Shown: positions 11,394-24,407, numbered from the stretch's first letter. The stretch: DNA of 64,000 nt from Desmodesmus armatus (GCA_007449985.2 VIIQ02000724.1:1-64000); one strand, 5' to 3'. Notes: a model not told the origin generated them from the sequence alone. Made by a program: numbers and translations.

Positions 11394-12050
11394 ATGATGT
11401 TTGCGGACCACCACCGCTGCGCACCATCCGCCGCCGTCAACCCAACGCTACGCGCCGCTCTCTGACTCAATTGGGGTGCATGTTGGTACGCTTGAAGACA
11501 CTCTTTTTGTCTTTCACTAGAGCCAACCAGATGATGTTTGCGGACCACCACCGCTGCGCACCATCCGCCGCCGTCAACCCAACGCTACGCGCCGCTCTCT
11601 GACTCAATTGGGGTGCATGTTGGTACGCTTGAAGACACTATTTTTGTCTTTCACTAGAGCCAACCAGATGATGTTTGCGGACCACCACCGCTGCGCACCA
11701 TCCGCCGCCGTCAACCCAACGCTACGCGCCGCTCTCTGACTCAATTGGGGTGCATGTTGGTACGCTTGAAGACACTATTTTTGTCTTTCACTAGAGCCAA
11801 CCAGATGATGTTTGCGGACCACCACCGCTGCGCACCATCCGCCGCCGTCAACCCAACGCTACGCGCCGCTCTCTGACTCAATTGGGTGCATGTTGGTACG
11901 CTTGAAGACACTATCTTTGTCTTTCACTAGAGCCAACCAGATGATGTTTGCGGACCACCACCGCTGCGCACCATCCGCCGCCGTCAACCCAACGCTACGC
12001 GCCGCTCTCTGACTCAATTGGGGTGCATGTTGGTACGCTTGAAGACACTA
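11394..12050 (+). repeat. 137-bp satellite array, block 1b
   Basis: About 4.8 monomers continue block 1a behind the SINE-1 insertion. One monomer near 11881 lacks a G in the GGGG run. The array stops inside a monomer after GAAGACACTATT, where the inter-array segment begins. Confidence 0.95.
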
Positions 12051-14034
12051 TTTCAATCTCACTGCAGCAATACTTCGCTCTTGCTGCATGTACACCGCAC
12101 AGATACAAGGCACAAGCTAGCACGGCCTTGCAGAGATACAGGACAAACATCTGAGAGCCAGTGCTGGGGCCAGCTGGGCCGAAAAAACGAGAATTCCGCT
12201 TGCCGCCAATCTGCGCAGCGGGGCATACGTTTATTCAAATTGCGGAAACACCAGAGCAAGGCTGCACTTTTTAAGCATATCACTTTGTTCCTTAGGACTT
12301 GCTCTACAGCTGACTGCAACACCCGCGAGATTCATTGTCCACCCCCCTGTGTCTGGGGTTGTGCACTGACTTGGCACCAACAGGGCTCGCCGCAGCTGCG
12401 CAGCCAGGGTGGCGGTGGGGAAACACATCAGCAACTGCCACAGCAGCAGCAGCAGTTCCAGCAGCAATTGCAGGCTCCAGCTCCGAGCCCGGACAGCTAC
12501 CAGCTCGAGTCTCTGTCACACCTCTTTGTGCAGTGCCCGGTGGCAGTGGCCGTATGGGCGTGGTTTGCGCAGGTGTGGCACAGGGTGCAGCCAGGGGAAA
12601 CGGTAGACTTTAGCAGCACCCGCATCCTATTGCTGGATGACAGCTCGGTGTGGCAGCCACCAGCGCAGCTGCGCCAGTTGTGGACTTACCTACGCCTGCT
12701 GCTGCTTGAGTCCTTCTGGGTGGTTCGATGTGCCAGTGAGGGCCGCCCGTACAGCAGTGCGGCTGTCACCCATAGGTTTAGGGCAGCACTGCAGCAGCAG
12801 CTCTCGCAGGACTGGCTCAGGACACAAGGGGACATCCGCCTGAACTCTGGGGTGCCTTTGTCTTGGCTCCGGGGCTGCAACCCTGAGCTGCTGCCGGAGC
12901 GGTTCGCCGCCAAATGGCAGCAGCCGGGGGTGTTGTACGCAGTGGGGGATGGCACCGGGCCCCGCCTTGTGCTGCCAGGGGATGCTTGATGGGCCTCTTC
13001 TGGGAGTGGGGGTCCTTGGACGGGACATTTTGGGCCCACCAAAACATACCATCTACAAAAAAATGGGGGTGGGCTTCTGCTGCTGCGATGCAGTAGGGAT
13101 GGGGGTTGGGGTTTGGTTTCAGCATTAGTGGTGAGTGGTTTTGTGCATACTGTGGGGGGCCGGTTCATGCTACCAGCCAAGGTTGGTGTGTACACCCCGC
13201 AGGGGGTGCTAGTGACTTAGCCATTGTGCCGCCTTGCGCGGCGTTCCGTTCCAGGCGAGTTTAGCCGTGTGGTGTCACTTTGCTTTTGTATAGTTTCTGC
13301 AGTACCGCCTGCGCGACAGCCGGCAGTGACTATCGTAGACAATTTGCGGGTGCGTGGTGGAGCCCTGGTGTCTGCTTTCAGCAGGCTGCGCTGCAATGCG
13401 CCGCTCATTTGACCATGTGGTGAGGGTGGTGGTCTGCCCCTTCACAGGGTGGCGCCGGTCAGGTTGCGCCATCCTCTTGCCAGAGCCCTGAGGGGTAGCT
13501 TCTGTTGCTTGACTCCGCTCTTGTAACTTGCTCACCCTGAAAAGAAAAAAGAAAAAAACAGGGCTCCAAGGGCCCCGGCACAGTGCGCCATTGTGTCACA
13601 CTCGGCACCGCTAGTGCACCCACCCTAGCCTTACCAGTGTTCATGGCCTGTGCTAGCAGCCGTCGCCAATGACAGTTTCTGGGCCGCCACCCCCCTACCC
13701 CCCCACCACCGGCAACATGACCCTCCCGGGGCACCGTCACCTACTGTGCCATCCTTGCCTTGGCCTTGGCATATGGCACTGTCACCATTGTCGCCTGGCT
13801 GCTTGGCATCTTTTGCATAGGGCAGCTAGGGCTGTTGTGTTGCTGATGTCCCCAGCCATCAACAACCGCAACACACTCAAACCCTACCCCAGGACCTCTT
13901 GAGCATACAACTGGTCCTTGAGCCTCATTTCAGCAAGGCTACTGTCACAACTGTTGGCATGTGTCAGTACTATAGTACTGTGCCCTTGGCCATTCACTTT
14001 GATTACCAAGCTGCATGCCGCGGCAACAATGACA
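12051..14034. repeat. Inter-array segment, copy 1 (with LINE-A insertion)
   Basis: This is about 0.8 kb of non-satellite DNA, split by a LINE-A insertion (12387-13554). It is nearly identical to 20230-21034. It replaces about 27 bp of a monomer, so it is embedded within the satellite. It contains no convincing gene and no terminal inverted repeats that I can see. A perfect 16-bp palindrome CAGTACTATAGTACTG lies near 13965-13980. Its nature is unknown; it may be a non-autonomous element or an older insertion amplified with the array. Confidence 0.8.
12387..13554 (+). mobile_element. LINE-A copy, 5'-truncated, filled site
   Basis: About 1.17 kb are almost identical to 2024-3180. It holds the last about 200 codons of ORF2 (open to the stop at 12989), the 3' UTR and an A-rich tail. 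The flanks share ACAGGGCTC, just before 12387 and at about 13558-13566. The paralogous segment at 20,230-21,034 has the uninterrupted empty site (near 20,560-20,570), which proves the insertion and its limits. The near identity to copy 1 suggests a recent event. Confidence 0.9.
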
Positions 14035-17000
14035 GATGTTTGCGGACCACCACCGCTGCGCACCATCCGCCGCCGTCAACCCAACGCTACGCGCCGCTCT
14101 CTGACTCAATTGGGGTGCATGTTGGTACGCTTGAAGACACTATTTTTGTCTTTCACTAGAGCCAATCAGATGATTTTCGCGGACCACCACCGGTGCGCAC
14201 CATCCGCCGCCGTCAACCCAACGCTATGCGCCGCTCTCTGACTCAATTGGGGTGCATGTTGGTACGCTTGAAGACACTATTTTTGTCTTTCACTAGAGCC
14301 AACCAGATGATGTTTGCGGACCACCATCGCTGCGCACCATCCGCCGCCGTCAACCCAACGCTACGCGCCGCTCTCTGACTCAATTGGGGTGCATGTTGGT
14401 ACGCTTGAAGACACTATTTTTGTCTTTCACTAGAGCCAACCACATGATGTGTGCGGACCACCACCGCTGCGCACCATCCGCCGCCGTCAACCCAACGCTA
14501 CGCGCCGCTCTCTGACTCAATTGGGGTGCATGTTGGTACGCTTGAAGACACTATTTTTGTCTTTCACTGGAGCCAACCAGATGATGTTTGCGGACCACCA
14601 CCGCTGCGCACCATCCGCCGCCGTCAACCCAACGCTACGCGCCGCTCTCTGACTCAATTGGGGTGCATGTTGGTACGCTTGAAGACACTATTTTTGTCTT
14701 TCACTAGAGCCAACCAGATGATTTTTGCGGACCACCACCGCTGCGCACCATCCGCCGCCGTCAACCCAACGCTACGCGCCGCTCTCTGACTCAATTGGGG
14801 TGCATGTTGGTACGCTTGAAGACACTATTTTTGTCTTTCACTAGAGCCAACCAGATGATGTTTGCGGACCACCACCGCTGCGCACCATCCGCCGCCGTCA
14901 ACCCAACGCTACGCGCCGCTCTCTGACTCAATTGGGGTGCATGTTGGTACGCTTGAAGACACTATTTTTGTCTTTCACTAGAGCCAACCAGATGATTTTT
15001 GCGGACCACCACCGCTGCGCACCATCCGCCGCCGTCAACCCAACGCTACGCGCCGCTCTCTGACTCAATTGGGGTGCATGTTGGTACGCTTGAAGACACT
15101 ATTTTTGTCTTTCACTAGAGCCAACCAGATGATGTTTGCGGACCACCACCGCTGCGCACCATCCGCCGCCGTCAACCCAACGCTACGCGCCGCTCTCTGA
15201 CTCAATTGGGGTGCATGTTGGTACGCTTGAAGACACTATTTTTGTCTTTCACTAGAGCCAACCAGATGATTTTTGCGGACCACCACCGCTGCGCACCATC
15301 CGCCGCCGTCAACCCAACGCTACGCGCCGCTCTCTGACTCAATTGGGGTGCATGTTGGTACGCTTGAAGACACTATTTTTGTCTTTCACTAGAGCCAACC
15401 AGATGATGTTTGCGGACCACAACCGCTGCGCACCATCCGCCGCCGTCAACCCAACGCTACGCGCCGCTCTCTGACTCAACTGGGGTGCATGTTGGTACGC
15501 TTGAAGACACTACTTTTGTCTTTCACTACAGCCAACCAGATGATTTTTGCGGACCACCACCGCTGCGCACCATCCGCCGCCGTCAACCCAACGCTACGCG
15601 CCGCTCTCTGACTCAATTGGGGTGCATGTTGGTACGCTTGAAGACACTATTTTTGTCTTTCACTAGAGCCAACCAGATGATGTTTGCGGACCACCACCGC
15701 TGCGCACCATCCGCCGCCGTCAACCCAACGCTACGCGCCGCTCTCTGACTCAATTGGGGTGCATGTTGGTACGCTTGAAGACACTATTTTTGTCTTTCAC
15801 TAGAGCCAACCAGATGATGTTTGCGGACCACCACCGCTGCGCACCATCCGCCGCCGTCAACCCAACGCTACGCGCCGCTCTCTGACTCAATTGGGGTGCA
15901 TGTTGGTACGCTTGAAGACACTATTTTTGTCTTTCACTAGAGCCAACCAGATGATGTTTGCGGACCACAACCGCTGCGCACCATCCGCCGCCGTCAACCC
16001 AACGCTACGCGCCGCTCTCTGACTCAATTGGGGTGCATGTTGGTACGCTTGAAGACACTATTTTTGTCTTTCACTAGAGCCAACCACATGATTTTTGCGG
16101 ACCACCACCGCTGCGCACCATCCGCCGCCGTCAACCCAACGCTACGCGCCGCTCTCTGACTCAATTGGGGTGCATGTTGGTACGCTTGAAGACACTATTT
16201 TTGTCTTTCACTAGAGCCAACCAGATGATGTTTGCGGACCACCACCGCTGCGCACCATCCGCCGCCGTCAACCCAACGCTACGCGCCGCTCTCTGACTCA
16301 ATTGGGGTGCATGTTGGTACGCTTGAAGACACTATTTTTGTCTTTCACTAGAGCCAACCAGATGATTTTTGCGGACCACCACCGCTGCGCACCATCCGCC
16401 GCCGTCAACCCAACGCTACGCGCCGCTCTCTGACTCAATTGGGGTGCATGTTGGTACGCTTGAAGACACTATTTTTGTCTTTCACTAGAGCCAACCAGAT
16501 GATGTTTGCGGACCACCACCGCTGCGCACCATCCGCCGCCGTCAACCCAACGCTACGCGCCGCTCTCTGACTCAACTGGGGTGCATGTTGGTACGCTTGA
16601 AGACACTATTTTGGTCTTTCACTAGAGCCAACCAGATGATTTTTGCGGACCACCACCGCTGCGCACCATCCGCCGCCGTCAACCCAACGCTACGCGCCGC
16701 TCTCTGACTCAATTGGGGTGCATGTTGGTACGCTTGAAGACACTATTTTTGTCTTTCACTAGAGCCAACCAGATGATTTTTGCGGACCACCATCGCTGCG
16801 CACCATCCGCCGCCGTCAACCCAACGCTACGCGCCGCTCTCTGACTCAATTGGGGTGCATGTTGGTACGCTTGAAGACACTATTTTTGTCTTTCACTAGA
16901 GCCAACCAGATGATGTTTGCGGACCACCACCGCTGCGCACCATCCGCCGCCGTCAACCCAACGCTACGCGCCGCTCTCTGACTCAATTGGGGTGCATGTT

Positions 17001-18227
17001 GGTACGCTTGAAGACACTATTTTTGTCTTTCACTAGAGCCAACCAGATGATGTGTGCGGACCACCACCGCTGCGCACCATCCGCCGCCGTCAACCCAACG
17101 CTACGCGCCGCTCTCTGACTCAATTGGGGTGCATGTTGGTACGCTTGAAGACACTATTTTTGTCTTTCACTAGAGCCAACCAGATGATGTTTGCGGACCA
17201 CCACCGCTGCGCACCATCCGCCGCCGTCAACCCAACGCTACGCGCCGCTCTCTGACTCAATTGGGGTGCATGTTGGTACGCTTGAAGACACTATTTTTGT
17301 CTTTCACTAGAGCCAACCAGATGATTTTTGCGGACCACCACCGCTGCGCACCATCCGCCGCCGTCAACCCAACGCTACGCGCCGCTCTCTGACTCAATTG
17401 GGGTGCATGTTGGTACGCTTGAAGACACTATTTTTGTCTTTCACTAGAGCCAACCAGATGATGTTTGCGGACCACCACCGCTGCGCACCATCCGCCGCCG
17501 TCAACCCAACGCTACGCGCCGCTCTCTGACTCAATTGGGGTGCATGTTGGTACGCTTGAAGACACTATTTTTGTCTTTCACTAGAGCCAACCAGATGATG
17601 TTTGCGGACCACCACCGCTGCGCACCATCCGCCGCCGTCAACCCAACGCTACGCGCCGCTCTCTGACTCAATTGGGGTGCATGTTGGTACGCTTGAAGAC
17701 ACTATTTTTGTCTTTCACTAGAGCCAACCAGATGATGTTTGCGGACCACCACCGCTGCGCACCATCCGCCGCCGTCAACCCAACGCTACGCGCCGCTCTC
17801 TGACTCAATTGGGGTGCATGTTGGTACGCTTGAAGACACTATTTTTGTCTTTCACTAGAGCCAACCAGATGATGTTTGCGGACCACCACCGCTGCGCACC
17901 ATCCGCCGCCGTCAACCCAACGCTACGCGCCGCTCTCTGACTCAATTGGGGTGCATGTTGGTACGCTTGAAGACACTATTTTTGTCTTTCACTAGAGCCA
18001 ACCAGATGATGTTTGCGGACCACCACCGCTGCGCACCATCCGCCGCCGTCAACCCAACGCTACGCGCTGCTCTCTGACTCAATTGGGGTGCATGTTGGTA
18101 CGCTTGAAGACACTATTTTTGTCTTTCACTAGAGCCAACCAGATGATGTTTGCGGACCACCACCGCTGCGCACCATCCGCCGCCGTCAACCCAACGCTAC
18201 GCGCCGCTCTCTGACTCAATTGGGGTG

Positions 18228-18245
18228 CTCACTCCAAAAAAAAAA
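18228..18245 (+). mobile_element. Micro-insertion of a LINE 3' terminus (2)
   Basis: CTCACTCC plus an A-run, flanked by AATTGGGGTG on both sides (18218-18227 and 18246-18255). It is at the same monomer position as the insertion at 10691 and differs mainly in A-run length. Confidence 0.65.
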
Positions 18246-19351
18246 AATTGGGGTGCATGTTGGTACGCTTGAAGACACTATTTTTGTCTTTCACTAGAGC
18301 CAACCAGATGATGTTTGCGGACCACCACCGCTGCGCACCATCCGCCGCCGTCAACCCAACGCTACGCGCCGCTCTCTGACTCAATTGGGGTGCATGTTGG
18401 TACGCTTGAAGACACTATTTTTGTCTTTCACTAGAGCCAACCAGATGATTTTTGCGGACCACCACCGCTGCGCACCATCCGCCGCCGTCAACCCAACGCT
18501 ACGCGCCGCTCTCTGACTCAATTGGGGTGCATGTTGGTACGCTTGAAGACACTATTTTTGTCTTTCACTGGAGCCAACCAGATGATGTGTGCGGACCACC
18601 ACCGCTGCGCACCATCCGCCGCCGTCAACCCAACGCTACGCGCCGCTCTCTGACTCAATTGGGGTGCATGTTGGTACGCTTGAAGACACTATTTTTGTCT
18701 TTCACTAGAGCCAACCAGATGATGTTTGCGGACCACCACCGCTGCGCACCATCCGCCGCCGTCAACCCAACGCTACGCGCCGCTCTCTGACTCAATTGGG
18801 GTGCATGTTGGTACGCTTGAAGACACTATTTTTGTCTTTCACTAGAGCCAACCAGATGATGTTTGCGGACCACCACCGCTGCGCACCATCCGCCGCCGTC
18901 AACCCAACGCTACGCGCCGCTCTCTGACTCAATTGGGGTGCATGTTGGTACGCTTGAAGACACTATTTTTGTCTTTCACTAGAGCCAACCAGATGATGTT
19001 TGCGGACCACCACCGCTGCGCACCATCCGCCGCCGTCAACCCAACGCTACGCGCCGCTCTCTGACTCAATTGGGGTGCATGTTGGTACGCTTGAAGACAC
19101 TATTTTTGTCTTTCACTAGAGCCAACCAGATGATGTTTGCGGACCACCACCGCTGCGCACCATCCGCCGCCGTCAACCCAACGCTACGCGCCGCTCTCTG
19201 AGTCAATTGGGGTGCATGTTGGTACGCTTGAAGACACTATTTTTGTCTTTCACTAGAGCCAACCAGATGATGTTTGCGGACCACCACCGCTGCGCACCAT
19301 CCGCCGCCGTCAACCCAACGCTACGCGCCGCTCTCTGACTCAATTGGGGTG

Positions 19352-19372
19352 CTCACTCCAAAAAAATAAAAA
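19352..19372 (+). mobile_element. Micro-insertion of a LINE 3' terminus (3)
   Basis: CTCACTCC plus an A-rich run with one T, flanked by AATTGGGGTG (19342-19351 and 19373-19382). The interval of about 1122 bp from the previous one equals eight monomers plus one insertion, consistent with spread by unequal exchange. Confidence 0.65.
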
Positions 19373-20229
19373 AATTGGGGTGCATGTTGGTACGCTTGAA
19401 GACACTATTTTTGTCTTTCACTAGAGCCAACCAGATGATGTTTGCGGACCACCACCGCTGCGCACCATCCGCCGCCGTCAACCCAACGCTACGCGCCGCT
19501 CTCTGACTCAATTGGGGTGCATGTTGGTACGCTTGAAGACACTATTTTTGTCTTTCACTAGAGCCAACCAGATGATGTTTGCGGACCACCACCGCTGCGC
19601 ACCATCCGCCGCCGTCAACCCAACGCTACGCGCCGCTCTCTGACTCAATTGGGGTGCATGTTGGTACGCTTGAAGACACTATTTTTGTCTTTCACTAGAG
19701 CCAACCAGATGATGTTTGCGGACCACCACCGCTGCGCACCATCCGCCGCCGTCAACCCAACGCTACGCGCCGCTCTCTGACTCAATTGGGGTGCATGTTG
19801 GTACGCTTGAAGACACTATTTTTGTCTTTCACTAGAGCCAACCAGATGATGTTTGCGGACCACCACCGCTGCGCACCATCCGCCGCCGTCAACCCAACGC
19901 TACGCGCCGCTCTCTGAGTCAATTGGGGTGCATGTTGGTACGCTTGAAGACACTATTTTTGTCTTTCACTAGAGCCAACCAGATGATGTTTGCGGACCAC
20001 CACCGCTGCGCACCATCCGCCGCCGTCAACCCAACGCTACGCGCCGCTCTCTGACTCAATTGGGGTGCATGTTGGTATGCTTGAAGACACTATTTTTGTC
20101 TTTCACTAGAGCCAACCAGATGATGTTTGCGGACCACCACCGCTGCGCACCATCCGCCGCCGTCAACCCAACGCTACGCGCCGCTCTCTGACTCAATTGG
20201 GGTGCATGTTGGTACGCTTGAAGACACTA

Positions 20230-21034
20230 TTTCAATCTCACTGCAGCAATACTTCGCTCTTGCTGCATGTACACCGCACAGATACAAGGCACAAGCTAGC
20301 ACGGCCTTGCAGAGATACAGGACAAACATCTGAGAGCCAGTGCTGGGGCCAGCTGGGCCGAAAAAACGAGAATTCCGCTTGCCGCCAATCTGCGCAGCGG
20401 GGCATACGTTTATTCAAATTGCGGAAACACCAGAGCAAGGCTGCACTTTTTAAGCATATCACTTTGTTCCTTAGGACTTGCTCTACAGCTGATTGCAACA
20501 CCCGCGAGATTCATTGTCCACCCCCCTGTGTCTGGGGCTGTGCACTGACTTGGCACCAACAGGGCTCCAAGGGCCCCGGCACAGTGCGCCATTGTGTCAC
20601 ACTCGGCAGCGCTAGTGCACCCACCCTAGCCTTACCAGTGTTCATGGCCTGTGCTAGCAGCCGTCGCCAATGACAGTTTCTGGGCCGCCACCCCCCTACC
20701 CCCCACCACCGGCAACATGACCCTCCCGGGGCACCGTCACCTACTGTGCCATCCTTGCCTTGGCCTTGGCATATGGCACTGTCACCATTGTCGCCTGGCT
20801 GCTTGGCATTTTTTGCATAGGGCAGCTAGGGCTGTTGTGTTGCTGATGTCCCCAGCCATCAACAACCGCAACACACTCAAACCCTACCCCAGGACCTCTT
20901 GAGCATACAACTGGTCCTTGAGCCTCATTTCAGCAAGGCTACTGTCACAACTGTTGGCATGTGTCAGTACTATAGTACTGTGCCCTTGGCCATTCACTTT
21001 GATTACCAAGCTGCATGCCGCGGCAACAATGACA
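20230..21034. repeat. Inter-array segment, copy 2 (empty site)
   Basis: This is 0.8 kb nearly identical to the two halves of 12051-14034 but without the LINE-A insertion. The only differences I noticed are a few substitutions and one base in a C-run. It lies between array blocks 2 and 3. No gene is recognisable; the short open frames are not supported by any homology or codon pattern I can see. Confidence 0.85.
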
Positions 21035-23856
21035 GATGTTTGCGGACCACCACCGCTGCGCACCATCCGCCGCCGTCAACCCAACGCTACGCGCCGCTCT
21101 CTGACTCAATTGGGGTGCATGTTGGTACGCTTGAAGACACTATTTTTGTCTTTCACTAGAGCCAATCAGATGATTTTCGCGGACCACCACCGGTGCGCAC
21201 CATCCGCCGCCGTCAACCCAACGCTATGCGCCGCTCTCTGACTCAATTGGGGTGCATGTTGGTACGCTTGAAGACACTGTTTTTGTCTTTCACTAGAGCC
21301 AACCAGATGATGTTTGCGGACCACCATCGCTGCGCACCATCCGCCGCCGTCAACCCAACGCTACGCGCCGCTCTCTGACTCAATTGGGGTGCATGTTGGT
21401 ACGCTTGAAGACACTATTTTTGTCTTTCACTAGAGCCAACCACATGATGTGTGCGGACCACCACCGCTGCGCACCATCCGCCGCCGTCAACCCAACGCTA
21501 CGCGCCGCTCTCTGACTCAATTGGGGTGCATGTTGGTACGCTTGAAGACACTATTTTTGTCTTTCACTAGAGCCAACCAGATGATGTGTGCGGACCACCA
21601 CCGCTGCGCACCATCCGCCGCCGTCAACCCAACGCTACGCGCCGCTCTCTGACTCAATTGGGGTGCATGTTGGTACGCTTGAAGACACTATTTTTGTCTT
21701 TCACTAGAGCCAACCAGATGATTTTTGCGGACCACCACCGCTGCGCACCATCCGCCGCCGTCAACCCAACGCTACGCGCCGCTCTCTGACTCAATTGGGG
21801 TGCATGTTGGTACGCTTGAAGACACTATTTTTGTCTTTCACTAGAGCCAACCAGATGATGTGTGCGGACCACCACCGCTGCGCACCATCCGCCGCCGTCA
21901 ACCCAACGCTACGCGCCGCTCTCTGACTCAATTGGGGTGCATGTTGGTACGCTTGAAGACACTATTTTTGTCTTTCACTAGAGCCAACCAGATGATGTTT
22001 GCGGACCACCACCGCTGCGCACCATCCGCCGCCGTCAACCCAACGCTACGCGCCGCTCTCTGACTCAATTGGGGTGCATGTTGGTACGCTTGAAGACACT
22101 ATTTTTGTCTTTCACTAGAGCCAACCAGATGATGTGTGCGGACCACCACCGCTGCGCACCATCCGCCGCCGTCAACCCAACGCTACGCGCCGCTCTCTGA
22201 CTCAATTGGGGTGCATGTTGGTACGCTTGAAGACACTATTTTTGTCTTTCACTAGAGCCAACCAGATGATGTGTGCGGACCACCACCGCTGCGCACCATC
22301 CGCCGCCGTCAACCCAACGCTACGCGCCGCTCTCTGACTCAATTGGGGTGCATGTTGGTACGCTTGAAGACACTATTTTTGTCTTTCACTAGAGCCAACC
22401 AGATGATTTTTGCGGACCACCACCGCTGCGCACCATCCGCCGCCGTCAACCCAACGCTACGCGCCGCTCTCTGACTCAATTGGGGTGCATGTTGGTACGC
22501 TTGAAGACACTATTTTTGTCTTTCACTAGAGCCAACCAGATGATTTTTGCGGACCACCACCGCTGCGCACCATCCGCCGCCGTCAACCCAACGCTACGCG
22601 CCGCTCTCTGACTCAATTGGGGTGCATGTTGGTACGCTTGAAGACACTATTTTTGTCTTTCACTAGAGCCAACCAGATGATTTTTGCGGACCACCACCGC
22701 TGCGCACCATCCGCCGCCGTCAACCCAACGCTACGCGCCGCTCTCTGACTCAATTGGGGTGCATGTTGGTACGCTTGAAGACACTATTTTTGTCTTTCAC
22801 TAGAGCCAACCAGATGATTTTTGCGGACCACCACCGCTGCGCACCATCCGCCGCCGTCAACCCAACGCTACGCGCCGCTCTCTGACTCAATTGGGGTGCA
22901 TGTTGGTACGCTTGAAGACACTATTTTTGTCTTTCACTGGAGCCAACCAGATGATGTGTGCGGACCACCACCGCTGCGCACCATCCGCCGCCGTCAACCC
23001 AACGCTACGCGCCGCTCTCTGACTCAATTGGGGTGCATGTTGGTACGCTTGAAGACACTATTTTTGTCTTTCACTGGAGCCAACCAGATGATGTTTGCGG
23101 ACCACCACCGCTGCGCACCATCCGCCGCCGTCAACCCAACGCTACGCGCCGCTCTCTGACTCAATTGGGGTGCATGTTGGTACGCTTGAAGACACTATTT
23201 TTGTCTTTCACTAGAGCCAACCAGATGATGTTTGCGGACCACCACCGCTGCGCACCATCCGCCGCCGTCAACCCAACGCTACGCGCCGCTCTCTGACTCA
23301 ATTGGGGTGCATGTTGGTACGCTTGAAGACACTATTTTTGTCTTTCACTAGAGCCAACCAGATAATTTTGGCGGACCACCACCGCTGCGCACCATCCGCC
23401 GCCGTCAACCCAACGCTACGCGCCGCTCTCTGACTCAATTGGGGTGCATGTTGGTACGCTTGAAGACACTATTTTTGTCTTTCACTAGAGCCAACCAGAT
23501 GATTTTTGCGGACCACCACCGCTGCGCACCATCCGCCGCCGTCAACCCAACGCTACGCGCCGCTCTCTGACTCAATTGGGGTGCATGTTGGTACGCTTGA
23601 AGACACTATTTTTGTCTTTCACTAGAGCCAACCAGATGATTTTGGCGGACCACCACCGCTGCGCACCATCCGCCGCCGTCAACCCAACGCTACGCGCCGC
23701 TCTCTGACTCAATTGGGGTGCATGTTGGTACGCTTGAAGACACTATTTTTGTCTTTCACTAGAGCCAACCAGATAATTTTGGCGGACCACCACCGCTGCG
23801 CACCATCCGCCGCCGTCAACCCAACGCTACGCGCCGCTCTCTGACTCAATTGGGGT
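21035..23856 (+). repeat. 137-bp satellite array, block 3
   Basis: About 20.6 monomers. Toward the right end, variants with GATAATTTTGGCGG or GATGATTTTGGCGG appear, a local subfamily. The block ends at AATTGGGGT (23848-23856), the left arm of the LINE-B target duplication. Confidence 0.97.
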
Positions 23857-24407
23857 TGGATTTTTTTTGGTCTTTTGCTTCTTTTATGCAATGCACGGTG
23901 GACACCAGCAGCATCTGCTCGTGTTTGCTGCTGTTTGTGTCGAACTCTGCATGGGGCCTCGAAAACGTCGAAATCGTATTTAGCTTAGTATAATAATCAT
24001 TTCGGTCTTCATACCGTGCTCTGTCGCGATCTGAGCAGGCAGAACGCCCTTTCTGCTGTTGCTCATCTATCGATGCCTCGTTCTGGCTGTCAGGCACCTA
24101 GGGTCCGCCTCGAATAGCCATGAAGTTGTGTTCAGCATGTTAGCAAACTATAGTGGAGATCCTGCAGCCGGCTGTACAATCCCCCACCCCACCCCCTTCT
24201 ACAGCAGTAGGGACAGCCACACTGTGACAGGACCCTCCTTTGCAGCAACCCTGCAGCCGTGGGACGCAGCCACGGGATGCCACCCAGCACCAGCAGCACA
24301 GAGCAGCTAGGACTCGCTGCCCCCGGGCTGGCTTGAGTCCAGGCTGCTTCTCAGCAGCATTAGTGGCAGAGGTTAGATACTGCACAGCCAGTCAGCTATA
24401 GTCCAGC
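23857..24407 (+). promoter_or_regulatory. LINE-B 5' leader
   Basis: 550 bp lie between the left target duplication and the first ATG of ORF1. A T-rich stretch follows directly behind the insertion point. The leader has no satellite or tail sequence and occurs nowhere else in the window. By position it should contain the internal promoter of the LINE, but no promoter motif can be named. Confidence 0.5.

Larger units (their letters stand above)
10914..11406 (+). repeat. 13-bp target-site duplication around SINE-1
   Basis: ATGATGTTTGCGG occurs at 10914-10926 and again at 11394-11406, immediately outside the tRNA-like head and the A-run of the SINE. Both arms are satellite sequence, and together they restore one uninterrupted monomer. 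Confidence 0.9.
14035..20229 (+). repeat. 137-bp satellite array, block 2
   Basis: About 45 monomers, starting and ending inside a monomer next to the two inter-array segments. Main variants are ATGATG or ATGATT before TTTGCGG, and GATGTGTGCGG. Two micro-insertions (18228-18245 and 19352-19372) sit at the same monomer base and lie about eight monomers apart. The first four monomers share private variants (for example AATCAGATGATTTTCGCGG) with the first four of block 3, showing that the duplication included satellite DNA. Confidence 0.97.

Noticed and set aside
7119..23856. Many 60-112 codon open frames through the satellite
   Set aside because: The period of 137 is not a multiple of three, so the frames are by-products of one repeat read in rotating frames, with stops in each unit. 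There is no sign of selection on a protein.
7119..23856. CRISPR-like regular repeats
   Set aside because: The whole 137-bp unit is repeated without unique spacers, the DNA is eukaryotic, and no cas genes are present.
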